Assembly: GCA_934871445.1 (NCBI GenBank) | Contig: CAKXBD010000042.1 | Location: forward strand, 1-14,440 | Length of the DNA stretch: 14,440 nucleotides | Origin: an uncultured bacterium | GTDB lineage: Bacteria; Bacillota; Clostridia; Christensenellales; Borkfalkiaceae | Reading direction: 5' to 3' | In this document: positions 1-6,859 of the stretch, piece by piece | Layout: every line of letters starts with the position of its first letter | Position numbering within the stretch: the stretch's first letter is position 1 | Notes under the pieces: model-generated | The model's database searches: none | What the model was told of the DNA's origin: nothing | The model's input: only the letters and a program-made list of their open reading frames with translations | Position numbers and translations under genes: made by a program

Positions 1-44
1 TTTTCGGCGTGACATCGGATTATCTTTTAGGGATAGAAAAATAA
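1..44 (+). CDS. Xre-family HTH regulator, C-terminal tail (partial)
   Basis: Reading from base 3, an open frame runs off the left edge and ends at TAA 42-44. It gives the 13-residue tail FGVTSDYLLGIEK. This closely matches the last part of Xre/Cro-type helix-turn-helix domains, where the pattern is F-G-V-S-x-D-Y-L-L-G, and the stop falls three residues later. That would suit a short single-domain regulator, or an HTH at the C-terminus of a larger protein. The stop codon overlaps the left arm of the following terminator hairpin, as is usual for a real gene end. Only 13 residues are visible, so the family call rests on one motif, and the target and role cannot be inferred. Confidence 0.6.
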   Translation, partial: FGVTSDYLLGIEK

Positions 45-73
45 AAGGACCGCGGCAGGTCCTTTTATTTTTT
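41..73 (+). terminator. Intrinsic terminator after the HTH gene
   Basis: A perfect 11-bp stem (41-51 ATAAAAGGACC with 58-68 GGTCCTTTTAT) encloses the 6-nt loop GCGGCA and runs into a T-tract at 68-73. A run of A at 37-41 on the other side would also give a U-tract on the minus strand, so it may work in both directions. It separates the HTH gene from the secA unit. Confidence 0.88.
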
Positions 74-205
74 CGCCGTTCGTTCTCCCGCCGTTTTGCC
101 TTTCTCGCAGAGGGGTATAAGTAAAATATTTAGGGGAAAAAGTCGGAAATTTTCAAGGGAAAAAGAAAAAGGCTGAAAAAATCCGAAAAACGGCGTGAAA
201 ACGCT
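74..205. other. Gene-free A-rich stretch upstream of secA
   Basis: Between the terminator and the secA promoter I see no open frame with a ribosome site and no RNA gene. The stretch is A/G-rich on the plus strand, with several runs of four to six A. These could act as an UP-element or simply be spacer. Confidence 0.5.
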
Positions 206-233
206 TTGAATTTCGGCGCAAATATTGTAAAAT
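206..233 (+). promoter_or_regulatory. Likely sigma-A promoter for secA
   Basis: TTGAAT at 206-211 and TAAAAT at 228-233 are spaced by 16 nt and resemble the -35 (TTGACA) and -10 (TATAAT) consensus. Transcription would start near 240, leaving a leader of about 80 nt before secA. This is consensus matching only. Confidence 0.6.
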
Positions 234-252
234 AGAATGTGAGAAAGAATAA

Positions 253-287
253 GCCGATACAGCCGCGTTTTTTGCGCATGTATCGGC
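253..287 (+). promoter_or_regulatory. Hairpin in the secA 5' leader
   Basis: GCCGATACA at 253-261 pairs perfectly with TGTATCGGC at 279-287. Inside, GCG 265-267 can pair with CGC 275-277 around a T-rich loop. No T-tract follows (the next bases are GGATAAAATAAGG), so it is not an intrinsic terminator. It lies between the predicted promoter and the secA ribosome site (GGAG 307-310) and could affect mRNA stability or secA translation. No known secA leader element is recognised. Confidence 0.5.
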
Positions 288-319
288 GGATAAAATAAGG
301 AAAATCGGAGTTTATCTAA

Positions 320-3304
320 ATGGGATTAATCAGTTTTTTGATGGGCAGCGACGGCAGAAAGAGCTTGAAGAAGCTGAACAAAATCGCGGATAAGGTGGAG
401 GCGCTGGACGGCAAATATGCCGCGATGGACGACGCTGAGCTCAAAAGCCAGACGGAGCTTTTGAAGGGGCGCCTTGCCGCGGGGGAGACGCTGGACGACA
501 TACTGCCCGACGCATTTGCGGCGCTTCGGGAAGCGGCGTGGCGAGTCCTCGGAATGAAGCACTTTCACGTGCAGGTCATCGGCGGTATCTGTCTGCACCA
601 AGGCCGAATCGCGGAAATGCGTACCGGTGAAGGAAAGACGTTGGTTGCGACGCTGCCCGCATATCTGAACGCACTTTCGGGAAAGAGCGTTCATATCGTC
701 ACGGTGAACGACTATCTTGCGAAGCGCGACGCGGAGTGGATGGGAAAAGTGCATAAATTCATGGGGCTGACGGTAGGAGTCATTGCTCCGGGCATGGACG
801 ACGACCAGAAGCGGGAAGCGTACAAATGCGACATCGTTTACGGCACGAATAACGAATTTGGTTTCGATTATCTCCGCGATAACCTGAAAACCGACCTCAA
901 AAAGATGGTGCAGCGCGATTTGAGCTATGCCATTGTGGACGAAGTGGACTCCATTTTGATCGACGAAGCGCGAACCCCGTTGATTATTTCGGGCAAAGGG
1001 GAGAAGTCGTCGGATTTGTACGTGCAGGTGGACAGATTTGTGCGTACGCTTTCGGGCGGCTTTGATGACGAGCTGAAAGAGGAGGAGGACGCTCAGTTCC
1101 AGCGCCTTCGCGCGGAGAAGAAGAACAAAAAGAAAAAGGTAGATTTAACAGCTGCGGAAGCCGAGGACGACGAGGAAGAGACGGTCGATTTCACCAAAAT
1201 GACCCTCGCGGAGCAGGCGAATTACGAAGCGGAGCAGGAAGAGAAGCGCGCGGCGGCCGCGGCGAACGCGCCGGAGGGCAAGAAAGCGCTTGCGGCGTCG
1301 AAGGATTGGGACTATATCATCAACCGCAAGGATAAGACGGTAGAGCTGACGGACAGCGGCGCGCGGAAGGCGGAGAAATTTTTCCGTATCGAGAGTATCG
1401 CGGAAATCGAGCATGCGGATCTGAACCATCACATTCAGCAGGCGTTGAAGGCGCATAAACTGTTCAAGCGCGACGAGGATTATATCGTCAACGACGGAGA
1501 GGTCATCATCGTAGACGAATTTACGGGTCGACTCATGATCGGGCGCAGATATTCCGACGGGCTTCATCAGGCGATCGAGGCGAAGGAAGGCGTGGAGGTC
1601 AGGAGCGAGAATAAGACCTATGCGACGATTACGTTCCAGAACTATTTCCGTCTGTATACGAAACTTTCGGGCATGACGGGTACGGCGAAGACGGAGGAGG
1701 CGGAGTTCCGCACGATTTATTCTCTGGACGTTATCGAGATTCCCACGAATAAGCCGATTAAGCGAATCGACCTTCCCGACATGGTGTATTCGACGGTAGA
1801 CGGGAAGAAACGGGCGATCGTCAACGAAATCGTGGAGCGCCACGAGAGCGGCCAGCCCATTCTGGTCGGTACCTCGTCGGTGGATAAGTCGGAGGAAATT
1901 TCTCGCCTTTTGAAGCGGAACGGCGTGAAGCATAACATTTTGAACGCGAAAAACCACGAACGCGAAGCGGAAATCGTGGCGCAGGCGGGCCGTTTCGGAG
2001 CGGTGACGATTGCGACGAACATGGCGGGGCGCGGAACGGATATTCTGCTGGGCGGCAACCCCGAATATCTCGCGAAGAAACGCCTCCGCGAAGAGGGCGT
2101 GGAACACGATACGATAGAGCTTGCGACCAGCATGTATATTCAGGACATCGACGAACAGACGAAAGAGGTCCGCGAGAGATATAAGAAGCTGTACGAGCAT
2201 TATAAGGCGGAAACGGACAAAGAGAAGGAACAGGTGATTGCGGCGGGCGGCCTTTGCATCATCGGTACGGAGCGCCACGAATCCCGCCGAATCGATAACC
2301 AGCTCCGCGGCCGTTCGGGACGTCAGGGGGACATCGGTATGTCGGTATTCTTCCTGTCCTTGGAGGACGACCTCGTCAAGCGTTTCGGCGGCGAGCGCAT
2401 GAAGGCGCTTTATAATACCTTCAAAATCGACGAAGACACCTGTTTGCAGTCTCGGCTTCTCTCTCACGGCATCGAGAACGCTCAGAAGAATATCGAGGGC
2501 AGAAACTTCGGTATCCGTAAAAACGTCCTTCAATACGACGACGTCATGAACACGCAGCGCAAAGTCATGTACGAGGAGCGCCTCAACGTCTTAAAGGGCG
2601 CGAACGTGCACGAACAGGTGCTCAAATATATCCCCGACTACGTAGAGGAAACGGTTCGTTCGGCGGTGAACGTCGAGGACATGCCCGAGCTTTGGAACGA
2701 AACAGAGCTCAACGCGGCGCTGGAAGCGAAACTTCTTCCCGAGGGCACGAACTACGTCACGCGCGAGAAGCTGGAAAAGTGGGATTACGAGCTTGCGCTC
2801 AAAAAGATTACCAATAAGACGATTAAGGAATACGAAAAGAAAATCGAGGACATCAAGGCCGCGGGAATCGACTTTTACGACGTGGAACGCCGCGTGTTGC
2901 TCATGAACGTGGACAGGAATTGGATCGACCATATTGACGCGATGGACCAGCTCAGAAAGGGAATAGGGCTTCGCGCGTACGGTCAGGTAGACCCCGTCAT
3001 CTCGTATAAGAAGGAAGGCTTCGAGATGTTCGACGAGATGATAGAGCGTATTCAGCGCACGACCATCGCGGTGCTTTTGAAGGTGAAGGTGGAATTCCGG
3101 CAGGCTCCGCCTCCGCGCCGCCAGATGCCGGAGCAGAGCGCTCCCGCGGCGCCCGTTCGGAGGCCGCTCCGCCGTCAGATGCCCGAACCCTTGACGAACA
3201 TGTCCTCGTATAAGGAAGCGGCGGCGAAGCGTGCGGAGCTTCTCCGCGCGGCGAACGGCGGAACATCCGAGCCCTCCGAGACGCAAGAGAACGAAACGAA
3301 ATAA
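320..3304 (+). CDS. secA: Protein translocase ATPase SecA
   Basis: SecA is the cytosolic and membrane-associated motor that drives preproteins through SecYEG by ATP hydrolysis. The 994-residue product has the family's signature blocks in order: Walker A MRTGEGKT (about 100-107), VDEVDSILIDEARTPL (from about 207), the PPXD region with VDEFTGR, the second motor domain with AGRGTDILLGGNPE (about 568-582) and RGRSGRQGD (about 660-670), then the helical scaffold. The ATG at 320 follows GGAG 307-310 by 9 nt. Two oddities stand out. Residues about 252-328 form an extra charged segment (Lys run, then Glu/Asp, then Ala-rich) within the PPXD, which explains the length over about 840 residues in Bacillus. 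The C-terminus has no CxC...CC/CH zinc motif and ends in a Pro/Arg/Ala-rich tail with the segment RRQMPE twice. prfB follows 7 nt after the stop. Identity is certain. Confidence 0.98.
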   Translation: MGLISFLMGSDGRKSLKKLNKIADKVEALDGKYAAMDDAELKSQTELLKGRLAAGETLDDILPDAFAALREAAWRVLGMKHFHVQVIGGICLHQGRIAEMRTGEGKTLVATLPAYLNALSGKSVHIVTVNDYLAKRDAEWMGKVHKFMGLTVGVIAPGMDDDQKREAYKCDIVYGTNNEFGFDYLRDNLKTDLKKMVQRDLSYAIVDEVDSILIDEARTPLIISGKGEKSSDLYVQVDRFVRTLSGGFDDELKEEEDAQFQRLRAEKKNKKKKVDLTAAEAEDDEEETVDFTKMTLAEQANYEAEQEEKRAAAAANAPEGKKALAASKDWDYIINRKDKTVELTDSGARKAEKFFRIESIAEIEHADLNHHIQQALKAHKLFKRDEDYIVNDGEVIIVDEFTGRLMIGRRYSDGLHQAIEAKEGVEVRSENKTYATITFQNYFRLYTKLSGMTGTAKTEEAEFRTIYSLDVIEIPTNKPIKRIDLPDMVYSTVDGKKRAIVNEIVERHESGQPILVGTSSVDKSEEISRLLKRNGVKHNILNAKNHEREAEIVAQAGRFGAVTIATNMAGRGTDILLGGNPEYLAKKRLREEGVEHDTIELATSMYIQDIDEQTKEVRERYKKLYEHYKAETDKEKEQVIAAGGLCIIGTERHESRRIDNQLRGRSGRQGDIGMSVFFLSLEDDLVKRFGGERMKALYNTFKIDEDTCLQSRLLSHGIENAQKNIEGRNFGIRKNVLQYDDVMNTQRKVMYEERLNVLKGANVHEQVLKYIPDYVEETVRSAVNVEDMPELWNETELNAALEAKLLPEGTNYVTREKLEKWDYELALKKITNKTIKEYEKKIEDIKAAGIDFYDVERRVLLMNVDRNWIDHIDAMDQLRKGIGLRAYGQVDPVISYKKEGFEMFDEMIERIQRTTIAVLLKVKVEFRQAPPPRRQMPEQSAPAAPVRRPLRRQMPEPLTNMSSYKEAAAKRAELLRAANGGTSEPSETQENETK

Positions 3305-3307
3305 GGA
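3303..3307 (+). promoter_or_regulatory. Ribosome site setting the prfB start
   Basis: AAGGA overlaps the secA stop codon (TAA 3302-3304) and lies 4 nt before ATG 3312. It supports that start over the longer frame opening at 3231 and suggests translational coupling of prfB to secA. Confidence 0.7.
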
Positions 3308-3311
3308 ATTT

Positions 3312-4409
3312 ATGTTTAAGGCAGACGATTACAGATTAAAGATACAGGGCATGCGCGAGGTCTTGAAGGAAGCGGGCTATGCGCTCGATTTGGACAATCA
3401 GCGCGCGCGCCTCGAAGAACTCAAAAAGGAACAGGAACAGCCGGACGTTTGGCAGGATTTGGAAAAATCGACGAAAATCGGCAGGGAGATTTCGCATATC
3501 GAAAATAAGATCGGCGCTTATTCCAAGAGTGACACCGCGCTCAAAGACGCGGAGGAGGTCATAGACCTCATCGAGGAGACGGGCGACGAAAGCCTGATTC
3601 CCGAGCTCGACAGCATGTTGCAGACGGCGGATAAGGATATCGAGGATATGCGTATCCGCGCGATTTTGAAAGGGCCTTACGATTCGCATAACGCGCTTTT
3701 GGCGCTCCACGCGGGCGCGGGCGGAACGGAGGCGTGCGATTGGTGTTCCATGCTGTATAGAATGTATACCCGCTATTGCGAGAAGATGGGCTTTAAGGTA
3801 TTCGAGCTGGACAGGGAAGCGGGCGACGAAGCGGGAATCAAGAGCATCGACTTTCGCGTGGAAGGCGAAAACGCCTACGGGTATCTCAAAGCGGAAATGG
3901 GCGTCCACCGCCTCGTGCGCATTTCCCCGTTCGACGCGAACAAACGCCGCCATACGTCCTTTTGCTCTCTGGAGGTCATGCCCGAGGTCGAGGACGACAA
4001 CGAAGTGGAAATCAAGGACGACGATATCCGTATCGACATTTACCATTCGGGCGGCGCGGGCGGCCAGAACGTCAACAAAGTGGCGTCGGCGGTCAGAATC
4101 ACGCACTACCCCACGGGAATCGTCGTGCAGTGCCAGAACGAGCGTTCCCAGCTCCAAAATAAGGAAATGTGCTTCAAAATGCTCCGTTCCAAACTCCTCG
4201 AAAAGAAGATAGAGGAACGTCAGGCGGAGGCGGACGCCATGAAAGGCGACGTGAAAAAAATCGAATGGGGCTCTCAGATACGCTCCTATGTATTCTGTCC
4301 TTACACCATGGCAAAAGACCACCGCACCGGCTACGAAAAGGGCGATATACAGGCGGTCATGGACGGCGACATTCAGGGCTTTATCATCGACTATCTCAAA
4401 AAGACTTAA
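3312..4409 (+). CDS. prfB: Peptide chain release factor 2 (RF2)
   Basis: RF2 recognises UGA and UAA stops on the ribosome and triggers peptide release. The 365-residue product shows the RF2 decoding tripeptide SPF (ISPFDANKRRH) and the catalytic GGQ loop (SGGAGGQNVNKVAS). The start is ATG 3312, preceded by AAGGA 3303-3307. An upstream in-frame ATG at 3231 lies inside secA and would add 27 residues with no family resemblance. Many prfB genes carry a +1 programmed frameshift at an in-frame UGA near codon 25. Here the equivalent stretch (around GYALDLDNQ) reads straight through without a stop, so that autoregulation is absent. The secA-prfB order is the classic Firmicutes arrangement, and the spacing suggests co-transcription. 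A hairpin follows the stop. Confidence 0.97.
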   Translation: MFKADDYRLKIQGMREVLKEAGYALDLDNQRARLEELKKEQEQPDVWQDLEKSTKIGREISHIENKIGAYSKSDTALKDAEEVIDLIEETGDESLIPELDSMLQTADKDIEDMRIRAILKGPYDSHNALLALHAGAGGTEACDWCSMLYRMYTRYCEKMGFKVFELDREAGDEAGIKSIDFRVEGENAYGYLKAEMGVHRLVRISPFDANKRRHTSFCSLEVMPEVEDDNEVEIKDDDIRIDIYHSGGAGGQNVNKVASAVRITHYPTGIVVQCQNERSQLQNKEMCFKMLRSKLLEKKIEERQAEADAMKGDVKKIEWGSQIRSYVFCPYTMAKDHRTGYEKGDIQAVMDGDIQGFIIDYLKKT

Positions 4410-4421
4410 AAAGATTGTGGG

Positions 4422-4460
4422 CGATTATCGGCGGCAGGTGCTGCCGATAATCGTTTCTTT
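4422..4460 (+). terminator. Terminator of the secA-prfB unit
   Basis: CGATTATCGGC at 4422-4432 pairs perfectly with GCCGATAATCG at 4443-4453 around a 10-nt loop, then TTTCTTT at 4454-4460. It begins 13 nt after the prfB stop. The T-tract is interrupted by one C, so efficiency may be moderate. The five-A run at 4408-4412 could serve the opposite direction. Confidence 0.8.
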
Positions 4461-4687
4461 CGCCGACTCTTTCGGCTGATTTTTTCGCTCATATCTTTCC
4501 GCTTCCGTTCGTCTCCTCTTTTTTCTGCCCGTTCTTCTGTTTTTTCGTTTTTTCGTTCTCCCGTTTCCTGTTCTCCCGTTTCCTGTTCTCCCGTTTTCCG
4601 TTTTCCCGTTTTCCCGTTTCCCGTTCTCCTGTTTTCCCGTTCTCCCGTCCGTCTTTTTTCGGACAATGTTTTCAAAAAGGTGGTGCC
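4461..4687. other. Gene-free, pyrimidine-rich spacer between prfB and tsaD
   Basis: The plus strand is almost wholly T and C with isolated G, and contains the short-repeat array described separately. I find no credible ORF and no RNA gene. No convincing sigma-A promoter for tsaD is visible either: GACAAT at 4662-4667 could pass as a -10, but nothing like a -35 precedes it. The tsaD ribosome site AAGGTGGT lies at 4678-4685. Confidence 0.6.
4555..4646 (+). repeat. Tandem degenerate 7-8 bp repeat (GTTYTCCC type)
   Basis: About a dozen consecutive units start with G, then three to four T (or TTCT), then two to three C (sometimes CCT). The first units form a near-exact 15-bp repeat, GTTCTCCCGTTTCCT. 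The minus strand is correspondingly a purine-rich GGGARAAC array. It ends in a short GTCCG/CGGAC inverted repeat at 4647-4664 just before tsaD. Likely variable in copy number; function unknown. Confidence 0.85.
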
Positions 4688-5737
4688 ATGTATTCGTTTC
4701 CTACCCCCGATCTCAATAAACCCTCCCCGATCATTCTCGGCATCGAATCTTCGTGCGACGAGACGGCCGCCGCGGTCATAAGCGGCAGAAAAATTCTCTC
4801 GGACGAAATCGCATCTTCGGCGGATATTCAATCCCTTTACGGCGGCGTGGTTCCGGAAATCGCCTCCCGCGCGCATACGGACGCAATTTCCGCGGTGGTT
4901 TCCCGCGCGGTGAAGAACGCGGGGATAAATTTTGAAAATATCGACGCGGTGGCAGTCACTTACGGCGCGGGACTTTTGGGCGCGCTCCTCGTAGGAGTAT
5001 CCTTTGCAAAGTCTTTCGCCTATGCCCTCGGAAAGCCGCTCGTGGCGGTCAATCATATCCGCGGCCACATGGCGGCGGCATATCTCGTCGAGCCGACTCT
5101 CCGTCCCCCGTTCGTCACGTTGCTCGCGAGCGGCGGGCATACCGCGATCCTGTACGCGAAAACGGAATCGGAATTTGAAATTTTAGGCTCGACGCTGGAC
5201 GACGCGGCGGGAGAGGCTTTCGATAAAGTGGCGCGGGTGCTGGGGCTCAAGTATCCCGGCGGTCCGAATATCGAGCGCTGCGCGAAAGACGGAATCGCGA
5301 ACGTCCCCATGCCCAAAATGTTAAAAGGGGGCGGAGGTTTTGATTTTTCTTACAGCGGCTTGAAGACGGCGGTCATCAACTATTGCCATACCAAGGAACA
5401 GAAAGGGGAGGAATATTCAAAGGCGGACGTCGCGGCTTCCTTTCAGGCGGCGGCGGTAGACGTGCTCGTGGAAAAGACGATCGCGGCGGCGAGAGCCAAG
5501 GGAGTGACGACGGTGACGGCGGGCGGCGGAGTCGCCGCAAACGCCTATTTGCGCGAACGGCTGTCGTCGGCATGTAAGGCGAACGGCTTTTCCCTCGTAC
5601 TGCCCGAAAAGCGCTATTGTACGGACAACGCGGCGATGATCGCGTCGGAAGGTCTGGTACAGTACCGCCTCGGCAATTTTGCGGGATTGGAACTGAACGC
5701 CAAGGCTTCCATACCGTTGACGGCGGCCCTTTTCTGA
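4688..5737 (+). CDS. tsaD: tRNA t6A37 threonylcarbamoyltransferase TsaD
   Basis: TsaD transfers the threonylcarbamoyl group from TsaC/TsaB-linked TC-AMP to A37 of ANN-decoding tRNAs, working with TsaB and TsaE. The 349-residue protein has the ASKHA-fold signature GIESSCDETAAAV (18-30), the metal-binding pair H123 and H127 in NHIRGH, SGGHT (148-152), GSTLDDAAGEAFDKVAR (167-183), AGGGVAANAYLR (278-289) and the third metal ligand D313 in CTDNAAM. All expected catalytic features are present. ATG 4688 follows AAGGTGGT closely. The first 14 residues (hydrophilic, Pro-rich) extend beyond the usual N-terminus. It heads a tightly spaced gene run; tsaB and tsaE are not in the window. Confidence 0.97.
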   Translation: MYSFPTPDLNKPSPIILGIESSCDETAAAVISGRKILSDEIASSADIQSLYGGVVPEIASRAHTDAISAVVSRAVKNAGINFENIDAVAVTYGAGLLGALLVGVSFAKSFAYALGKPLVAVNHIRGHMAAAYLVEPTLRPPFVTLLASGGHTAILYAKTESEFEILGSTLDDAAGEAFDKVARVLGLKYPGGPNIERCAKDGIANVPMPKMLKGGGGFDFSYSGLKTAVINYCHTKEQKGEEYSKADVAASFQAAAVDVLVEKTIAAARAKGVTTVTAGGGVAANAYLRERLSSACKANGFSLVLPEKRYCTDNAAMIASEGLVQYRLGNFAGLELNAKASIPLTAALF

Positions 5738-5764
5738 ATCCGCATTTTCATAGGGAGGTAATCC

Positions 5765-6838
5765 ATGGCAGATGTTTTATTGGACGCGCTTTTAGACACG
5801 CTCAAACTTTTCCCGTGGCTGTTGCTGATTTATATCATTATCGAGCTCATCGAGCATAAGACGAATTTAACGGGCCCGAATAACCGTTTGAGCGGAAAAT
5901 TGGGGCCGCTCATCGGTTCCGCGACGGGGCTGATTCCGCAGTGCGGTTTTTCGGTCATGGCGGCGAAGCTGTTCGAGCAGAAATATATCACGGTCGGGAC
6001 GCTTTTGGCGATTTTTCTTTCCACCAGCGACGAAGCGTTTATTATTCTGTTGTCGTCGGGGAAAGGCGCCGTTTGGCTCCTGCCGCTCATAGCGGTAAAA
6101 ATCGTCGTCGGCATCGCGGTGGGCTATGCGGTAGACGGAATTTTGAAGAGCTTCGGCCGCAGACAGACGCGCGTCGAATCCTCCCGCGGTAAATGCTTGG
6201 ACGAAGCGCGTGCCCGTACCCATTCGGAACACGCGCATCATTCTCATAGTGCGGTTTTCTCTCCGTCTGAGGGGGCGCATGGCGTAGGGGCCTCCTTGCC
6301 CGAGGATTCCCATAGCGCAGTTTCTTCTCCGTCCGAGGATTCCCGCGATACGCCCTCGCACGAATTGTTTTTGAAAAAAGCGCAGGAAAAGGAATTTGAA
6401 TGTACCTCCTGCGGGCGGGTGCACGACGAAAGTAAGCCGTTTACGCTGTATTTTCTTTCTCCGCTGTTGCATGCGTTGAAAGTGGCGCTCTTTATCCTCA
6501 TCGTCAACGTCGTTTTGGGCGTCGTGATTTATTATGTCACGGAGGAGCGCTTTATTTCCTTTATGAATAAAAACCTGTTTGTCCAGCCGTTTATTTCCTC
6601 GCTCGTCGGGCTGATTCCCAACTGTGCTTCCAGCGTAGTCATCACGGGGAGCTTTTTACAGGGCGGAATTTCTTTCGGCTCGTGCGCGGCGGGGCTCTGT
6701 GCGAATGCGGGGCTGGGGTTTGTCGTACTTTTGAAAAACGTGAAGGAGTGGAAACGCAATCTTGCTCTGATTGTCGTATGCTATGTCATAGCGGTGCTGG
6801 TGGGAATCGCTCTCAATGCGGCGTCGCTGGTATTTTGA
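5765..6838 (+). CDS. Putative 10-TM heavy-metal/metalloid exporter (ArsP_2/DUF2899-like)
   Basis: A 357-residue integral membrane protein, hydrophobic at both ends with a hydrophilic centre. The two halves carry matching motifs: GLIPQC followed by FSV (55-63) and GLIPNC followed by ASSV (282-291). Each sits at the start of a membrane segment, which points to an internally duplicated transporter with one conserved Cys per half. The overall pattern matches my memory of the ArsP_2/DUF2899 family, annotated as putative arsenic or manganese exporters; the substrate is not established. The central loop (about 131-225) is His-rich (HSEHAHHSHS) and contains CTSCGRVH (213-220), plausible metal-binding sites. 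The loop includes a partial repeat (SHSAV.SPSE twice). AGGGAGG 5752-5758 precedes ATG 5765. It lies 27 nt after tsaD and 21 nt before hisC. Confidence 0.75.
   Translation: MADVLLDALLDTLKLFPWLLLIYIIIELIEHKTNLTGPNNRLSGKLGPLIGSATGLIPQCGFSVMAAKLFEQKYITVGTLLAIFLSTSDEAFIILLSSGKGAVWLLPLIAVKIVVGIAVGYAVDGILKSFGRRQTRVESSRGKCLDEARARTHSEHAHHSHSAVFSPSEGAHGVGASLPEDSHSAVSSPSEDSRDTPSHELFLKKAQEKEFECTSCGRVHDESKPFTLYFLSPLLHALKVALFILIVNVVLGVVIYYVTEERFISFMNKNLFVQPFISSLVGLIPNCASSVVITGSFLQGGISFGSCAAGLCANAGLGFVVLLKNVKEWKRNLALIVVCYVIAVLVGIALNAASLVF
6220..6352 (+). repeat. Imperfect direct repeat in the exporter's His-rich loop
   Basis: The segment encoding SHSAVFSPSE (from about 6240) recurs about 66 nt later as SHSAVSSPSE (from about 6306), with strong similarity at the DNA level. 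GAGGATTCCC also occurs twice (about 6302 and 6336). This suggests a local duplication that lengthened the metal-binding loop. Confidence 0.6.
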
Positions 6839-6859
6839 TAGAAGAAAAGAGGTGAATTT

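Noticed and set aside
1145..2533. Long open frame of 462 codons on the minus strand inside secA
   Set aside because: It is antisense to a certain gene. Its length is explained by GC-rich codon bias, and it has no ribosome site or family motif.
3231..3311. Longer prfB start inside secA
   Set aside because: The 27 extra residues are Arg/Pro-rich and unlike RF2; ATG 3312 has its own ribosome site and the normal N-terminus.
4555..4646. CRISPR array
   Set aside because: The units are only 7-8 bp, back to back, without spacers; no cas genes are present.
4406..5140. Minus-strand frame with TGEQETGE repeats overlapping tsaD and the prfB terminator
   Set aside because: The repeats are a translation of the short tandem DNA repeat. 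The frame runs antisense to tsaD and has no recognisable start region.
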